Positions 23,365 through 35,180 are shown, numbered from the stretch's first letter. The stretch is DNA of 64,000 nt from Phytophthora sp. 'mugwort' (GCA_033558025.1 JAUCEF010000013.1:675001-739000); one strand, 5' to 3'. The notes: generated by a model from the sequence alone, not told the origin. A program made the numbers and translations.

Positions 23365-26250
23365 AGACTTTTTGTTCAAGCTGTGCATGACTCCGATGAT
23401 GCCTGACGAGGCCAATGCGGCAAGTTCGAAGGATCGCCAAGGGGACACCACGTCGTACCTCTGGCACCTTCGACTTGGTCACATCGGCCATGGCGGTCTA
23501 GACGCCATCGTCAAGAAGGGCTACGGTGTTGGTATCGACATGGCGTCGGTGAAGCAGTGGGAGCTGTGCGACGGATGCTCACTCGGCAAGCAAACGCGAG
23601 TAAGCTACATGAAGACGTCGCCAAACCGTGCGAAGCAAGTGCTAGAAGTCGTACACAGTGATGTATGCGGTCCCATGCAGACGCCGACCTTCGGAGGCAA
23701 GCGCTATTTTGTCACGTTTATCGATGACAAGTCGCACTTCTGTGTGGTGTACTTGCTGCGCAACAAGTCCGAGGTGGCCGACAAGTTCGCGCAATTCGTC
23801 GCGTTAGCTGAGACCCAGACTGGCAAGCGAGTGAAAACACTCCGGAGCGACAACGGCGGCGAGTACACTTCGGGTGAGATGGCCAAGTTCTGTGCGGACC
23901 GTGGTATCATGCAGAAGTTCACGCCGCCATACACGCCTCAGCTGAACGGAGTCGCCGAGCGCATGAACCGGACGTTGGTGGAGTGTGCGCGCTGCATGCT
24001 GGAACATGCTGGATTGCCCAAGACGTATTGGGGTGAAGCTGTCGTGACAGCTACGTTCCTCCGTAATCGGTGTCCGACGCGTGCCATCAATGACGACAAG
24101 TCGCCGCACCAGGTTTGGACAGGCAAGAAACCGCTGCTAGCGAACCTCAAGGTGTTCGGTTGCCACGCGTACGTGCACGTGCCGAAGGAGAAGCGCACCA
24201 AGTTTGACGCTCGGTCGGTGTGCTGTCGGTTCCTGGGATACTCGGAGCATGAGAAAGCGTATCGTTTCGAAGAGATCAAAAGCGGTCGCGTGCTGGTGAG
24301 CCGCGACGCGCAGTTTATGGAAGACGTCTTCGACAGTGGGAGACGTGACTACCATCAGAGGGAGGTGGTGGTCATTCAAGATGAAGAGACGACGGATCAA
24401 GATTCGTTGCAGTCGGATGAAGACGACAAAGAAGAAAAGACGAAGAAGCAGCGCGGGACGAAGGTTTTGAACCAGGCAGCAAGCGACACCAGCGGACGCA
24501 GTCGCTGGAAGAAGCTGTGGAAGTTCAAAGTGCCAAGCGGCAGAGTCGACACCTGACTCTGGACGAGATGTCGGCCGCGGCTCAAGAAAGTCAAGACTTC
24601 GAAGCTGCATACGTCGTGAATTCAGTAGGAGAAATGCCGACCACGTTCAAGTCGGCGATGGAATCCCGCGACGCAGTCAAGTGGAAGGAGGCGTGTGACT
24701 CGGAACACGACTCGCTTTGCAAGAACGAGACGTGGGACGTGGTGCCGTTGCCTAAGGGACGCAAGGCGATCGGCTGCCGATGGGTCTTCCGTGTGAAGGA
24801 GAACCAGGCTGGAGAGATCGAACGGTTCAAGGCGCGACTGGTGGCCAAGGGATTTTCGCAGAAGTACGGCATCGACTACGACGAGACTTTCGCGCCAGTG
24901 GCCAAGTTCACGTCGATCAGGATCCTTCTCAGTCTGGCGGCCAAGTACAATCGCATGGTGCACCAGATGGATGTCAAGACAGCCTTCCTGAATGGTTTAT
25001 GGACGAAGACATCTACATGGCACAGCCGGACGGCTACATCGATGAAAAGCACCCGGACTATGTCTGTGAGCTCAAGCGGTCTCTTTACGGTTTGAAGCAG
25101 TCGCCGCGGATGTGGAACAAGACCATCGACGACCTCATGCTCAAGCTAGGGTTCAAGAAGTGCGAGTCCGACCACTGCATCTACTCTAAGCGTGACGACC
25201 AAGACATGATCTTCGTGGCGCTATATGTCGACGACCTGATCCTCGCAAGTAACAACGACAAGCTGCTCCAGTCGACGAAGAAGGCGCTCAGTGACCGTTT
25301 CGAGATGACGGACCTGGGCCAGCTCAAGTACTTCCTCGGCATGGAAATCGATCAAGATGTAACGACAGGGAAGGTGTCGATGCGGCAAACCAAGTTTGCG
25401 AAATACATTCTGGAGAAGTTCAACATGGAGAAGAGCAACCCTGTTAAGACGCCACAGGATCCGGGCCTCAAGCTGACCAAGGCCATGTGCGAGGGCGGCT
25501 GCAAGCACGACGAGACCATGGTAAACGTGCCATACCGGAATGCTGTGGGATGCCTCATGTATCTCATGGTAGGCACACGCCCGGACCTTGCAGCAGCAGT
25601 GGGAGTTCTCAGCCAGTTTGCAGCAGACCCATGTCCGACACACTGGCAGGCGCTCAAGAGGGTCTTCAGGTACATTCAAGGCACGAAGACGCACGGCATC
25701 GAGTTTCAAGCGAGCTGCGACGACGGACCCCAAGGCTATTCAGATGCCGACTGGGCTGGAGACATCGAGTCAAGAAGAAGTACAAGTGGCTACGCGTTCA
25801 TGATGAATGGCGGATGCATCAGCTGGAGGAGCAAGAAGCAGCGGACAGTGGCGCTGTCTTCAACGGCAGCTGAGTACATGGCGCTATCAGAGGCGACACA
25901 AGAGGCGGTGTGGCTCAAGGTGTTCCTGTGCGAGCTCGGCGAGATGACAAGCGATGAAGCAATTAAGATCTACGAGGACAAATAATGTTTTTATACTTTT
26001 AATCACTTTTTTTATCTAGGCTCCATCGCGTTGGCCAAGAATCCCGAATTCCACAACCGCACCAAGCACATCGACATTCGCTACCATTTCGTGCGCGAGA
26101 AGGTGGAAGACGGTCAAGTGGTGCTGCAGTATGTTTCGACAACCGACATGCTGGCGGACATCATGAGAAGCCAATCTCTGCGACGCAGTTCAGTGTGCTC
26201 CGGAGCAAACTCGGCATCGAAGCGCTGAAGGCTGTCGAGTCGAGTGGGAG
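23365..26250 (+). pseudogene. Family A integrase-RT-RNase H, array unit 2
   Basis: Same extent and lesions as unit 1. It has GKQTR in the HHCC region, 'agtaggag' in place of 'agtgggag' near 24627, and 'gatgtaacg' in place of 'gatgtgacg' near 25358. The last two differences are shared with unit 3, so units 2 and 3 are each other's closest relatives. Confidence 0.9.
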
Positions 26251-26596
26251 TGTTGTCAAGAAGACGTCTCGACCAGCTACGGTATACCGGTAGGATACCG
26301 GTATGACCTTCACTCAGTGGCACCGCAATCATCCTGTGATTACGAGACGAAGATTACGTCACGGTGTTTATGGGACGGTGTTTACGCCAGGGACGATTAC
26401 GCCACGGGTGGGTACAAGATTGTGGGTACAAGATGGGCTCTACGTGGCACTCCCTGATTGGCTGAAGTAACTCAGTATCCAGTAGAGAATCCAGTAGAGT
26501 GTACCCAGTAGGTAGAACTGTAGGCTTAGAGGTAGCAAGATATTTGCGAACTAAGGACCTAAATCAATCACTTTGCATTTTGCCATCAAGTGACCA
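26251..26596 (+). repeat. Family A LTR, array unit 3
   Basis: This is a 346-bp LTR, again 3,232 bp on, with the same variant and the same direct joint into protease-integrase sequence. Confidence 0.88.
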
Positions 26597-29482
26597 AGAC
26601 TTTTTGTTCAAGCTGTGCATGACTCCGATGATGCCTGACGAGGCCAATGCGGCAAGTTCGAAGGATCGCCAAGGGGACACCACGTCGTACCTCTGGCACC
26701 TTCGACTTGGTCACATCGGCCATGGCGGTCTAGACGCCATCGTCAAGAAGGGCTACGGTGTTGGTATCGACATGGCGTCGGTGAAGCAGTGGGAGCTGTG
26801 CGACGGATGCTCACTCGGCAAGCAAACGCGAGTAAGCTACATGAAGACGTCGCCAAACCGTGCGAAGCAAGTGCTAGAAGTCGTACACAGTGATGTATGC
26901 GGTCCCATGCAGACGCCGACCTTCGGAGGCAAGCGCTATTTTGTCACGTTTATCGATGACAAGTCGCACTTCTGTGTGGTGTACTTGCTGCGCAACAAGT
27001 CCGAGGTGGCCGACAAGTTCGCGCAATTCGTCGCGTTAGCTGAGACCCAGACTGGCAAGCGAGTGAAAACACTCCGGAGCGACAACGGCGGCGAGTACAC
27101 TTCGGGTGAGATGGCCAAGTTCTGTGCGGACCGTGGTATCATGCAGAAGTTCACGCCGCCATACACGCCTCAGCTGAACGGAGTCGCCGAGCGCATGAAC
27201 CGGACGTTGGTGGAGTGTGCGCGCTGCATGCTGGAACATGCTGGATTGCCCAAGACGTATTGGGGTGAAGCTGTCGTGACAGCTACGTTCCTCCGTAATC
27301 GGTGTCCGACGCGTGCCATCAATGACGACAAGTCGCCGCACCAGGTTTGGACAGGCAAGAAACCGCTGCTAGCGAACCTCAAGGTGTTCGGTTGCCACGC
27401 GTACGTGCACGTGCCGAAGGAGAAGCGCACCAAGTTTGACGCTCGGTCGGTGTGCTGTCGGTTCCTGGGATACTCGGAGCATGAGAAAGCGTATCGTTTC
27501 GAAGAGATCAAAAGCGGTCGCGTGCTGGTGAGCCGCGACGCGCAGTTTATGGAAGACGTCTTCGACAGTGGGAGACGTGACTACCATCAGAGGGAGGTGG
27601 TGGTCATTCAAGATGAAGAGACGACGGATCAAGATTCGTTGCAGTCGGATGAAGACGACAAAGAAGAAAAGACGAAGAAGCAGCGCGGGACGAAGGTTTT
27701 GAACCAGGCAGCAAGCGACACCAGCGGACGCAGTCGCTGGAAGAAGCTGTGGAAGTTCAAAGTGCCAAGCGGCAGAGTCGACACCTGACTCTGGACGAGA
27801 TGTCGGCCGCGGCTCAAGAAAGTCAAGACTTCGAAGCTGCATACGTCGTGAATTCAGTAGGAGAAATGCCGACCACGTTCAAGTCGGCGATGGAATCCCG
27901 CGACGCAGTCAAGTGGAAGGAGGCGTGTGACTCGGAACACGACTCGCTTTGCAAGAACGAGACGTGGGACGTGGTGCCGTTGCCTAAGGGACGCAAGGCG
28001 ATCGGCTGCCGATGGGTCTTCCGTGTGAAGGAGAACCAGGCTGGAGAGATCGAACGGTTCAAGGCGCGACTGGTGGCCAAGGGATTTTCGCAGAAGTACG
28101 GCATCGACTACGACGAGACTTTCGCGCCAGTGGCCAAGTTCACGTCGATCAGGATCCTTCTCAGTCTGGCGGCCAAGTACAATCGCATGGTGCACCAGAT
28201 GGATGTCAAGACAGCCTTCCTGAATGGTTTATGGACGAAGACATCTACATGGCACAGCCGGACGGCTACATCGATGAAAAGCACCCGGACTATGTCTGTG
28301 AGCTCAAGCGGTCTCTTTACGGTTTGAAGCAGTCGCCGCGGATGTGGAACAAGACCATCGACGACCTCATGCTCAAGCTAGGGTTCAAGAAGTGCGAGTC
28401 CGACCACTGCATCTACTCTAAGCGTGACGACCAAGACATGATCTTCGTGGCGCTATATGTCGACGACCTGATCCTCGCAAGTAACAACGACAAGCTGCTC
28501 CAGTCGACGAAGAAGGCGCTCAGTGACCGTTTCGAGATGACGGACCTGGGCCAGCTCAAGTACTTCCTCGGCATGGAAATCGATCAAGATGTAACGACAG
28601 GGAAGGTGTCGATGCGGCAAACCAAGTTTGCGAAATACATTCTGGAGAAGTTCAACATGGAGAAGAGCAACCCTGTTAAGACGCCACAGGATCCGGGCCT
28701 CAAGCTGACCAAGGCCATGTGCGAGGGCGGCTGCAAGCACGACGAGACCATGGTAAACGTGCCATACCGGAATGCTGTGGGATGCCTCATGTATCTCATG
28801 GTAGGCACACGCCCGGACCTTGCAGCAGCAGTGGGAGTTCTCAGCCAGTTTGCAGCAGACCCATGTCCGACACACTGGCAGGCGCTCAAGAGGGTCTTCA
28901 GGTACATTCAAGGCACGAAGACGCACGGCATCGAGTTTCAAGCGAGCTGCGACGACGGACCCCAAGGCTATTCAGATGCCGACTGGGCTGGAGACATCGA
29001 GTCAAGAAGAAGTACAAGTGGCTACGCGTTCATGATGAATGGCGGATGCATCAGCTGGAGGAGCAAGAAGCAGCGGACAGTGGCGCTGTCTTCAACGGCA
29101 GCTGAGTACATGGCGCTATCAGAGGCGACACAAGAGGCGGTGTGGCTCAAGGTGTTCCTGTGCGAGCTCGGCGAGATGACAAGCGATGAAGCAATTAAGA
29201 TCTACGAGGACAAATAATGTTTTTATACTTTTAATCACTTTTTTTATCTAGGCTCCATCGCGTTGGCCAAGAATCCCGAATTCCACAACCGCACCAAGCA
29301 CATCGACATTCGCTACCATTTCGTGCGCGAGAAGGTGGAAGACGGTCAAGTGGTGCTGCAGTATGTTTCGACAACCGACATGCTGGCGGACATCATGAGA
29401 AGCCAATCTCTGCGACGCAGTTCAGTGTGCTCCGGAGCAAACTCGGCATCGAAGCGCTGAAGGCTGTCGAGTCGAGTGGGAG
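26597..29482 (+). pseudogene. Family A integrase-RT-RNase H, array unit 3
   Basis: It appears identical by eye to unit 2 across most of its length, including the private 'agtaggag' and 'gatgtaacg' changes. It carries the full set of array lesions: the post-integrase 1-bp deletion, the RT 1-bp deletion, the AT-rich insertion with TAA, and the RNase H 1-bp deletion. Confidence 0.9.
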
Positions 29483-29828
29483 TGTTGTCAAGAAGACGTC
29501 TCGACCAGCTACGGTATACCGGTAGGATACCGGTATGACCTTCACTCAGTGGCACCGCAATCATCCTGTGATTACGAGACGAAGATTACGTCACGGTGTT
29601 TATGGGACGGTGTTTACGCCAGGGACGATTACGCCACGGGTGGGTACAAGATTGTGGGTACAAGATGGGCTCTACGTGGCACTCCCTGATTGGCTGAAGT
29701 AACTCAGTATCCAGTAGAGAATCCAGTAGAGTGTACCCAGTAGGTAGAACTGTAGGCTTAGAGGTAGCAAGGAGTTTGCGAACTAAGGACCTAAATCAAT
29801 CACTTTGCATTTTGCCATCAAGTGACCA
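29483..29828 (+). repeat. Family A LTR, array unit 4
   Basis: This is a 346-bp LTR that carries the ordinary 'gcaaggagtttgcg' sequence rather than the array variant, although it keeps the same LTR/internal deletion joint on its right. Confidence 0.88.
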
Positions 29829-32485
29829 AGACTTTTTGTTCAAGCTGTGCATGACTCCGATGATGCCTGACGAGGCCAATGCGGCAAGTTCGAAGGATCG
29901 CCAAGGAGACACCACGTCGTACCTCTGGCACCTTCGACTTGGTCACATCGGCCATGGCGGTCTAGACGCCATCGTCAAGAAGGGCTACGGTGTTGGTATC
30001 GACATGGCGTCGGTGAAGCAGTGGGAGCTGTGCGACGGATGCTCACTCGGCAAACAAACGCGAGTGAGCTACATGAAGACGTCGCCAAACCGTGCGAAGC
30101 AAGTGCTGAAAGTCGTACACAGTGATGTATGCGGTCCCATGCAGACGCCGACCTTTGGTGGCAAGCGCTATTTTGTCACGTTCATTGACGACAAGTCGCA
30201 CTTCTGTGTGGTGTACTTGCTGCGGAACAAGTCCGGGGTGGCTGCCAACTTCGCTAAGTTTGTGGCGTTTACTGAAACTCAGACCGGCAAGCGCGTGAAA
30301 ACACTCCGGAGCGACAACGGCGGCGAGTACACTTCGGGTGAGATGGCCAAGTTCTGCAGTGACCGCGGCATCGTGCAGAAGTTCATTCCACCGTACACGC
30401 CTCAGCTCAATGGAGTCGCGGAACGAATGAATCGAACGTTGGTGGAGTGTGCGCGCTGCATGTTGGAACATGCCGGACTGTCGAAAGAGTATTGGGGCGA
30501 AGCCGTGATGACTGCCACGTTCATACGCAATCGGTGTCCGACGCGCGCGATCAGCCACGACAAGTCGCCGCACCAAGTCTGGACGGGCAAGAAGCCACTG
30601 CTGACAAATATGAAGGTATTCGGTTGCCACGCGTACGTGCTTGTGCCAAAGGAAAAACGGTCCAAGTGTGACGCTCGATCGGTGCGTTGCCGTTTTCTCG
30701 GATACTCAGAACACGAGAAAGCGTATCGGTTTGAAGAACTCGCGAGTGGTCGCGTGCTGATAAGCCGCGACGCACAGTTTATGGAAGACGTTTTCGACAG
30801 TGGGAGACGCAATTACGCACTAAAGGAAGTGCTCGTGGACGTTCAAGACGAAGACGATGAAGTTGCCACGGATGAAGAAACCTCATCGTCTAGATCGGAT
30901 GGGGATGAAGAAGAAGTTGCACGGGATGAAGACTTCGAGCCCGGCAGCAAGCGACACCCGCGGACGCAATCGCTGGAGTGCCGATCTGCTTGCTGCGCAG
31001 TCTCCCCAAGAGCTACGAGAACGTCGTGCTGAACTTGGAGATGAGTAGCGCGGAGCTGAAGACGCAAGACGCCGTGAAGGTGCTCACGAACGAGCATATC
31101 AAGCGGCAGGGCGAGAAGACTCCGTCGGTGAAAACTGAAGACACGGCCAAGGCGTTCAGTGCCGAGCGAGAATCTCGTTAGTGCACGTACTGCGGAAAAT
31201 TGGGGCATGTCATTGACAAGTCTGGACCAAGCAGAAGGACGAGAACCGAGGGCCAAGACGCGGCGGCAACGGCCGTGGACGCGGGGCCAACAACATCCAG
31301 TGGAGAAACGACAGCGACGGCTACGACAACGACTACGATCGAGTGGCGTTCGCGGTTTCCCTGGAATGTGGAGTTTCGACGGACAAGAATGTGTCCGGGA
31401 TGTGGGCAGTCGACAGCGGTGCCACGCACCATATTTGCAACGACAAGTCCAAGTTCGCCAATTTGATCGAGCGAAATGAAGGCGAACTCTCGGTGGCCGA
31501 TGGCAACAAGGCTGCCATCAAGGGTGTGGGGACCATCGTGGAAAGAGTGGTCCTGCCTAACGGCGACGAGCGCGAGATCGAGATCAAGAACGCGCTTTAC
31601 GTGCCAAATACGAACAAGAATCTGCTTTCATTGCCGCAGATAAACAAGCATGGCAAGTTCCAAGTGATATTTGACGGCACTGAGATGCACGTTCGCGCAA
31701 GGACTCGAATCAAGTGGATGCGACGGCGGATCTCGTGGATGGACTCTACTGGCTTCGCACACCTCAGCGATCGGCAAATGCGGCGACAAGTGGAAGGACG
31801 GTCGATTTGCACGCGCGTATGGGTCACGCTCCAGTCGAGGTTCTTCGCAAGATGGTCGACACCAAGATGATCAAGGACGCGAAAGCACCTTCCAAGTCGA
31901 GTGGACCAAGTGTGTGTCGTGGTTGCCAGCAAGGCAAAATGGTCCAAAAACCATTCCCAAGCAACCGTGACAAGCGTCGCTACGACACATTTGAGCTGCT
32001 CCACTTTGACATCTGCGGACCCATGGAGGAAAACTCGCTTGGCGGTAGCAAGTACCTGCTCCTGATCGTGGACGAAGCCAACGGATGCATGAAGGGCTTC
32101 TGTCTGCGTGCCAAGTCGGAGAATGAAGACTGCATCAAGACATACATCATGAAGGTGCAGAAGCAGTTCGGCAAGAAGGTCAAGTTTGTGCGGCACGACG
32201 AAGCTCGTGAGTTTGCGACCAACTCGCTCAAGGATTTCTACGAAGACGAAGGCATCGAGCAGCAAACCACGGTTCCGTACGCGCACCAGACCAACGGCAC
32301 GGCAGAGCGAGCCATGCGAACTATCGTCACGATCGGCCGCAGCATGTTGCATCACGCCAAGCTGGACAAGTGTTTCTGGGCTGAGGCGGCGATGACGGCC
32401 ATCTATGTGAAGAACCGCCTGCCGACACCCAAGATCGAGCACAAGACTCCGTTCGAGATCGTCTACAAGTCCAAGCCGAGTGAGA
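29829..32485 (+). pseudogene. Chimera: divergent family A integrase joined to broken family B gag-integrase
   Basis: 29829-30977 is family A from the HHCC region to the end of integrase. After about 30060 it diverges steadily from other copies (for example VPKEKRSKCDARS and an altered acidic linker), so it represents a second A subfamily. At 30977 it jumps to family B mid-gag ([13 protein letters not shown]). The B part has CAG-to-TAG at 31179-31181 before the zinc knuckle, a 1-bp deletion inside the knuckle (gacaagtctgg), a 1-bp deletion near 31692 and local changes near 31715. From 31714 the HHCC and integrase core are open to about 32485, where it ends in a diverged LTR on the minus strand. 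Confidence 0.88.
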
Positions 32486-32815
32486 AGAAAAGGCTTGTGG
32501 TCTTTAAAGCAAAATACAAAGTGATTGATTCGGTCCTTAGTTCGCTAAGCTACTCTAAGCCTCTCTTCTACCTACTGGATACACTCTACTGGATTCCTTA
32601 CTAGCTACTGAGTTCTTCCAGCAATCAGCGAGTGACACGTCGTATCCCCATCTTGTACCCACAATCTTGTACCCACGTGTGCGCAATCGTCGATACGTCA
32701 ACAGCGTCCCGTAATCCATGTGCTATCATCAGTGACGTAATCACGTGAGTGATTATGGCTCCACGGACTTTGAACGCCATACTGGTTTCTACTGGTACGC
32801 CAGGGCTGGACGAGA
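32486..32815 (-). repeat. Diverged family A-like LTR (solo), minus strand
   Basis: The reverse strand tracks the family A LTR in order: a match to 'caaagtgattgatt', then 'ggtccttagttcg', 'ctacctactgg..acactctactgg', 'cttgtacccacaatcttgtaccc', 'gtgacgtaatc' and 'ggtttctactgg'. It has many substitutions and indels throughout. No matching internal region sits beside it on that strand. It is older than, or a different subfamily from, the array LTRs. Confidence 0.68.
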
Positions 32816-32825
32816 CGCATCCTTG

Positions 32826-32967
32826 ACAACAGAGACCTTGCTAAGATATCGATATTAGTTGATTAGTGAAACTTTGTTGGCTTAGTGGGTCCCGCGGTCA
32901 GTAGAGAGCTAGATGGGCTATTGGATGCGTCGCCGCAACGTAGAACCCGCTGTCTACAATGTTGTAT
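32826..32967 (+). repeat. Degenerate ~145-bp repeat, copy 1
   Basis: This segment runs from 'gagaccttgctaagatatcg' through 'tagtgggtcccgcggtcag' and 'gggctattggatgcg' to 'cgcaacgtagaacccgctgtc'. It matches the repeats at 33864-34217 with scattered differences. No coding content is evident. The family is not recognised. Confidence 0.6.
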
Positions 32968-33863
32968 TACAGATACGGATAAGATGGAAGTTGACGGAGA
33001 ATCCACGTCGCCAGCGGCAGCCATAACAGCGTCAAGGGGATGGATCCGGACCATGCGACACGCCGGGTCTGTACCTGTATGGTACGGATCCTGGATCCGT
33101 CCCGTGGGGTGAGGTCCTAAGTACAGATCCGATCAGTTTAGTGCACACCGGGTTGAAGATCCGTAGCTAAATGGAGGTAGAGTGGAGACGGGTGGCCAGG
33201 AATAGGTCAGAGATTTGATCCTGGGTTATAACTAGTCCGTATGATAGGATTTGGGATGGGATCCGAAGGTAGATAGGCTAAGGTATAAATCAGAACCGAA
33301 TTTGCACTGGAAGACAGATTTGACTATAGTACAGGGGATTTCTATTGGTCCCATACATAGACCAAGTCTAAACTTTGGCGATCTTCCTGCACACGTGGCA
33401 GCCCCTGGATACCTTGGCCAGGTCGCGCTGGCCCTTTTGCTTCTCAACCCCTCTCGAGATCCCGCTATTGGAGGCGACAAGCATCGTAAAGGAGCAAGGA
33501 CAACTCCGATAAGGAGCAAGGACACCTCAAGAAGGAACTACTCCGTATCTCGTATTTCTATTACGGATCCACAAGGTCTACACAAAGAGCTCAAGACCAA
33601 ACCAACACCGGATCTCGTGCGCAGGAATACCCGCGCAGATCCACCCCCTCCCAAGTCCCCACAAGGACGTCCAAGGCCCACCAAGTGCGCATCTCCTGGC
33701 AATGAGAGAGCAGTACCAGCCCGCCGACGGGTACACAAGGTGAACCACTCAGCAACAACACGGCCGTCGGAGTACCCATCCGTTAATCGGTGTCTGGGCG
33801 CAGTGCGTGTGAGCTGGGATCCTACTGAATTTCAGCGGATCCACTCCACCACAACAGTATTGG
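32968..33863. other. Unassigned segment between degenerate repeats
   Basis: This stretch is rich in GGATCC/GATCC-containing patches (near 33043, 33086, 33095 and 33259). An open frame of 207 codons (33251-33874, plus) is rich in Pro, Arg, Lys and Thr and has no recognisable domain. A shorter frame starts ATGGAAGTTGACGG at 32985. Because repeats of one family flank it, it may be the remnant of an old LTR element, but no pol motif is visible. Confidence 0.35.
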
Positions 33864-34217
33864 TTATTTCTTGAGCTGAGGCCTTGATAGATATCGGATA
33901 GTTGGTTGATTAGTGATACTTTGTTGACTTAGTGGGTCCCATAGTCATCCGAGACTGGATGGGCTATTGGATGCGGTGCCGCAACGTAGATCTCGCTGTC
34001 GACCGTATTGGAAATTTCTTGAACTGAGATCTTGCTACAACATCGGATACTTCGTTCCTTAGCGATACTTTGTTGATTACTGGGTCCCACGGTCAGTAGA
34101 GAGCTAACTGGGCTATTGGATGCGTTGCTGCAACGTAGAACTCGCTGTCTACTGCATCCCTTGAACTGAGACCTTGATAGCTATCGGATGGTTGGTTGAT
34201 TAGTGATGCGTTGTTGA
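33864..34217 (+). repeat. Degenerate ~145-bp repeats, copies 2 to 4 in tandem
   Basis: Two full copies (33864-34004 and about 34005-34155) and a partial third (34156-34217) repeat 'cttgaactgagaccttgatag', 'gattagtgatactttgttga', 'gggctattggatgcg' and 'caacgtagaactcgctgtc'. The partial copy is cut after 'gcgttgttgac', exactly where the AT-rich Polinton-like element begins with 'agtagcgg'. Confidence 0.68.
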
Positions 34218-34359
34218 CAGTAGCGGTTTACAGTACACAATCGGGGCTGTTTTTATAATTCCATCTGGATGTACTAAAACAATGTTTAACCCATGAATTA
34301 GCAAAGGGATAAAAACCCTATATATTTTAGGCAGCCCCTGCCGATAGCCAATATGCAAA

Positions 34360-34389
34360 AGGACATATCTTTTGTTCTCAAAAGGTCCT
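34360..34389. other. Imperfect inverted repeat near the left tip
   Basis: The arms AGGAC and GTCCT bracket CTTTTG and CAAAAG, with 'ttct' as loop and 'atat' as a one-sided bulge. It lies about 140 bp inside the left end, before the first gene. A function in terminus recognition is possible, but the structure may be fortuitous. Confidence 0.35.
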
Positions 34390-34476
34390 GATAGCGAAAT
34401 ATAATGGTGCATAATTTAGTGAATATAAGATAAAATATTTTGCCTATATGAAGTTATCCAAAAAATCAAGATCAAC

Positions 34477-34496
34477 AATATAAAGACGTTCCACCC
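34477..34496 (+). promoter_or_regulatory. Upstream box AATATAAAGAC..TTCCACC (copy 1)
   Basis: The motif 'aatataaagacgttccacc' lies about 40 bp upstream of the ATG at 34517. A near-identical box, 'aatataaagacttttccacc', lies at 35133-35152, 34 bp before the polymerase ATG. The recurrence ahead of two genes suggests an element-specific promoter. Confidence 0.45.
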
Positions 34497-34516
34497 TGAT
34501 AGATAAATATAAAGGT

Positions 34517-34666
34517 ATGATGACCATAACAATGGATAAGTTAATTTTTAACTCGAAGTATTCAACACTCGAAGCAATGCTTAAAGATCGAGCTTACTGT
34601 AGGTGGTTGATGAAGCAACCATGGTTTCAGAAGCGGGCCGAGATGACATCGTTAAAAACATGGTAG
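34517..34666 (+). CDS. Small protein with an ExoX-like C-terminal-type module
   Basis: This 49-codon frame starts ATGATGACC and encodes LIFNSKYSTLEAMLKDRAY followed by CRWLMKQPWF. It matches the pattern 'FGKYKGKTxEEVxxxDPxYxxWLxxQ' of the ExoX-like C-terminal domain common in large DNA viruses and Polintons. A related module lies at the far end of the element (62595-62910). The usual FGKYKGK start is degraded to FNSKYST. A zinc-ribbon-like frame overlaps in another frame at 34603-34827, so the two may once have been a single gene split by a frameshift. Family assignment is from pattern recognition only. Confidence 0.5.
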   Translation: MMTITMDKLIFNSKYSTLEAMLKDRAYCRWLMKQPWFQKRAEMTSLKTW

Positions 34667-34827
34667 GGGCTTGGAGGTGTGGTGTTCGTCATCTCAAGGA
34701 AATTGAATATGTGAAAGTATTTGATTCATGTAATAGGACTCGGTGTACTTCAGATAGAAGCTGTTGCTTTAAGACTGAAGAAAAATATAGGTATCGGTGT
34801 CCCAAATGTGGACATCGAAAAAAATAA
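34603..34827 (+). CDS. Zinc-ribbon-like small ORF
   Basis: The frame has four cysteine groups (CNRTRC, CC, and terminal CPKCGHRKK) consistent with a zinc ribbon. The likely original beginning is in the overlapping frame at 34517; the sense reading here starts around DIVKNMVGAWRCG. No enzymatic motif is visible. It may be the C-terminal half of a frameshifted ExoX-module/zinc-ribbon protein. Confidence 0.4.
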   Translation: MVDEATMVSEAGRDDIVKNMVGAWRCGVRHLKEIEYVKVFDSCNRTRCTSDRSCCFKTEEKYRYRCPKCGHRKK

Positions 34828-34875
34828 ACATCTTTTTAATCCTGATACAAAGTCCTCTATAGTATATAAATAACA

Positions 34876-35073
34876 TTGAGCTATTCACCTGAAAAATACC
34901 AAGCTAACAAGGAACGCTTCAAAGCGAACCAGATGCGGTATTACGTCCAGACGAGACACACACGTATCGCTATGCAAAAAGCGTACGATACAGCCCATAG
35001 AGAACAGATTAATACTCGACGTAAGGAGAAGCGCAAACTACTTAAAGCAAACGAGAAAAGAGAATCGAATTAA
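34876..35073 (+). pseudogene. Small basic ORF without an ATG
   Basis: An open frame of 65 codons encodes a Lys/Arg-rich, probably helical peptide (SPEKYQANKERFKANQ near the N-terminus, RRKEKRKLLKANEKRESN at the C-terminus). It lacks an ATG where expected: the sequence reads 'aacattgagc' just after the TATA-like 'agtatataaataac'. A start codon lost by mutation would explain this. Similar short basic Lys/Tyr-rich proteins occur in giant viruses and virophages, some next to HNH nucleases. The function is unknown. Confidence 0.4.
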
Positions 35074-35132
35074 TTCAAATCATTTTTTTGTATTTCCAAG
35101 AATATAAAATTCTATCTTAAGCAAAGTCTAAC

Positions 35133-35180
35133 TAATATAAAGACTTTTCCACCAGCTGAGATATACCCACCGATATATAG
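35133..35180 (+). promoter_or_regulatory. Upstream box and TATATAG motif before the DNA polymerase gene
   Basis: The box 'aatataaagacttttccacc' (35133-35152) is followed by 'gatatatag' (35173-35180), which ends 5 bases before the ATG at 35186. TATATAG-type sequences also precede the ATGs at 40331, 40671 and 62595 at 8 to 15 bases. Confidence 0.45.

Larger units (their letters stand above)
19787..30977 (+). repeat. Tandem array of a dead family A element, period 3,232 bp
   Basis: Three complete 3,232-bp units start at 19787, 23019 and 26251. A fourth starts at 29483 and is cut at 30977. Each unit is one LTR followed directly by the internal region from the end of protease/GAG-pre-integrase to the polypurine tract, with PBS, gag and most of the protease deleted. 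All full units share the same frameshifts and the AT-rich insertion. Only a handful of base differences separate units (for example 20358, 20412-20413). The fourth unit becomes clearly divergent after about 30060. Confidence 0.9.

Noticed and set aside
19787..30977. Satellite DNA or CRISPR-like array
   Set aside because: The 3.2-kb unit is plainly LTR plus copia pol. There are no short repeats with unique spacers, and the organism is eukaryotic.
33251..33874. A genuine 207-residue host protein
   Set aside because: It is low in hydrophobic core residues, Pro/Arg/Thr-rich, embedded between degenerate repeats and has no recognisable domain. It is left as unassigned sequence.
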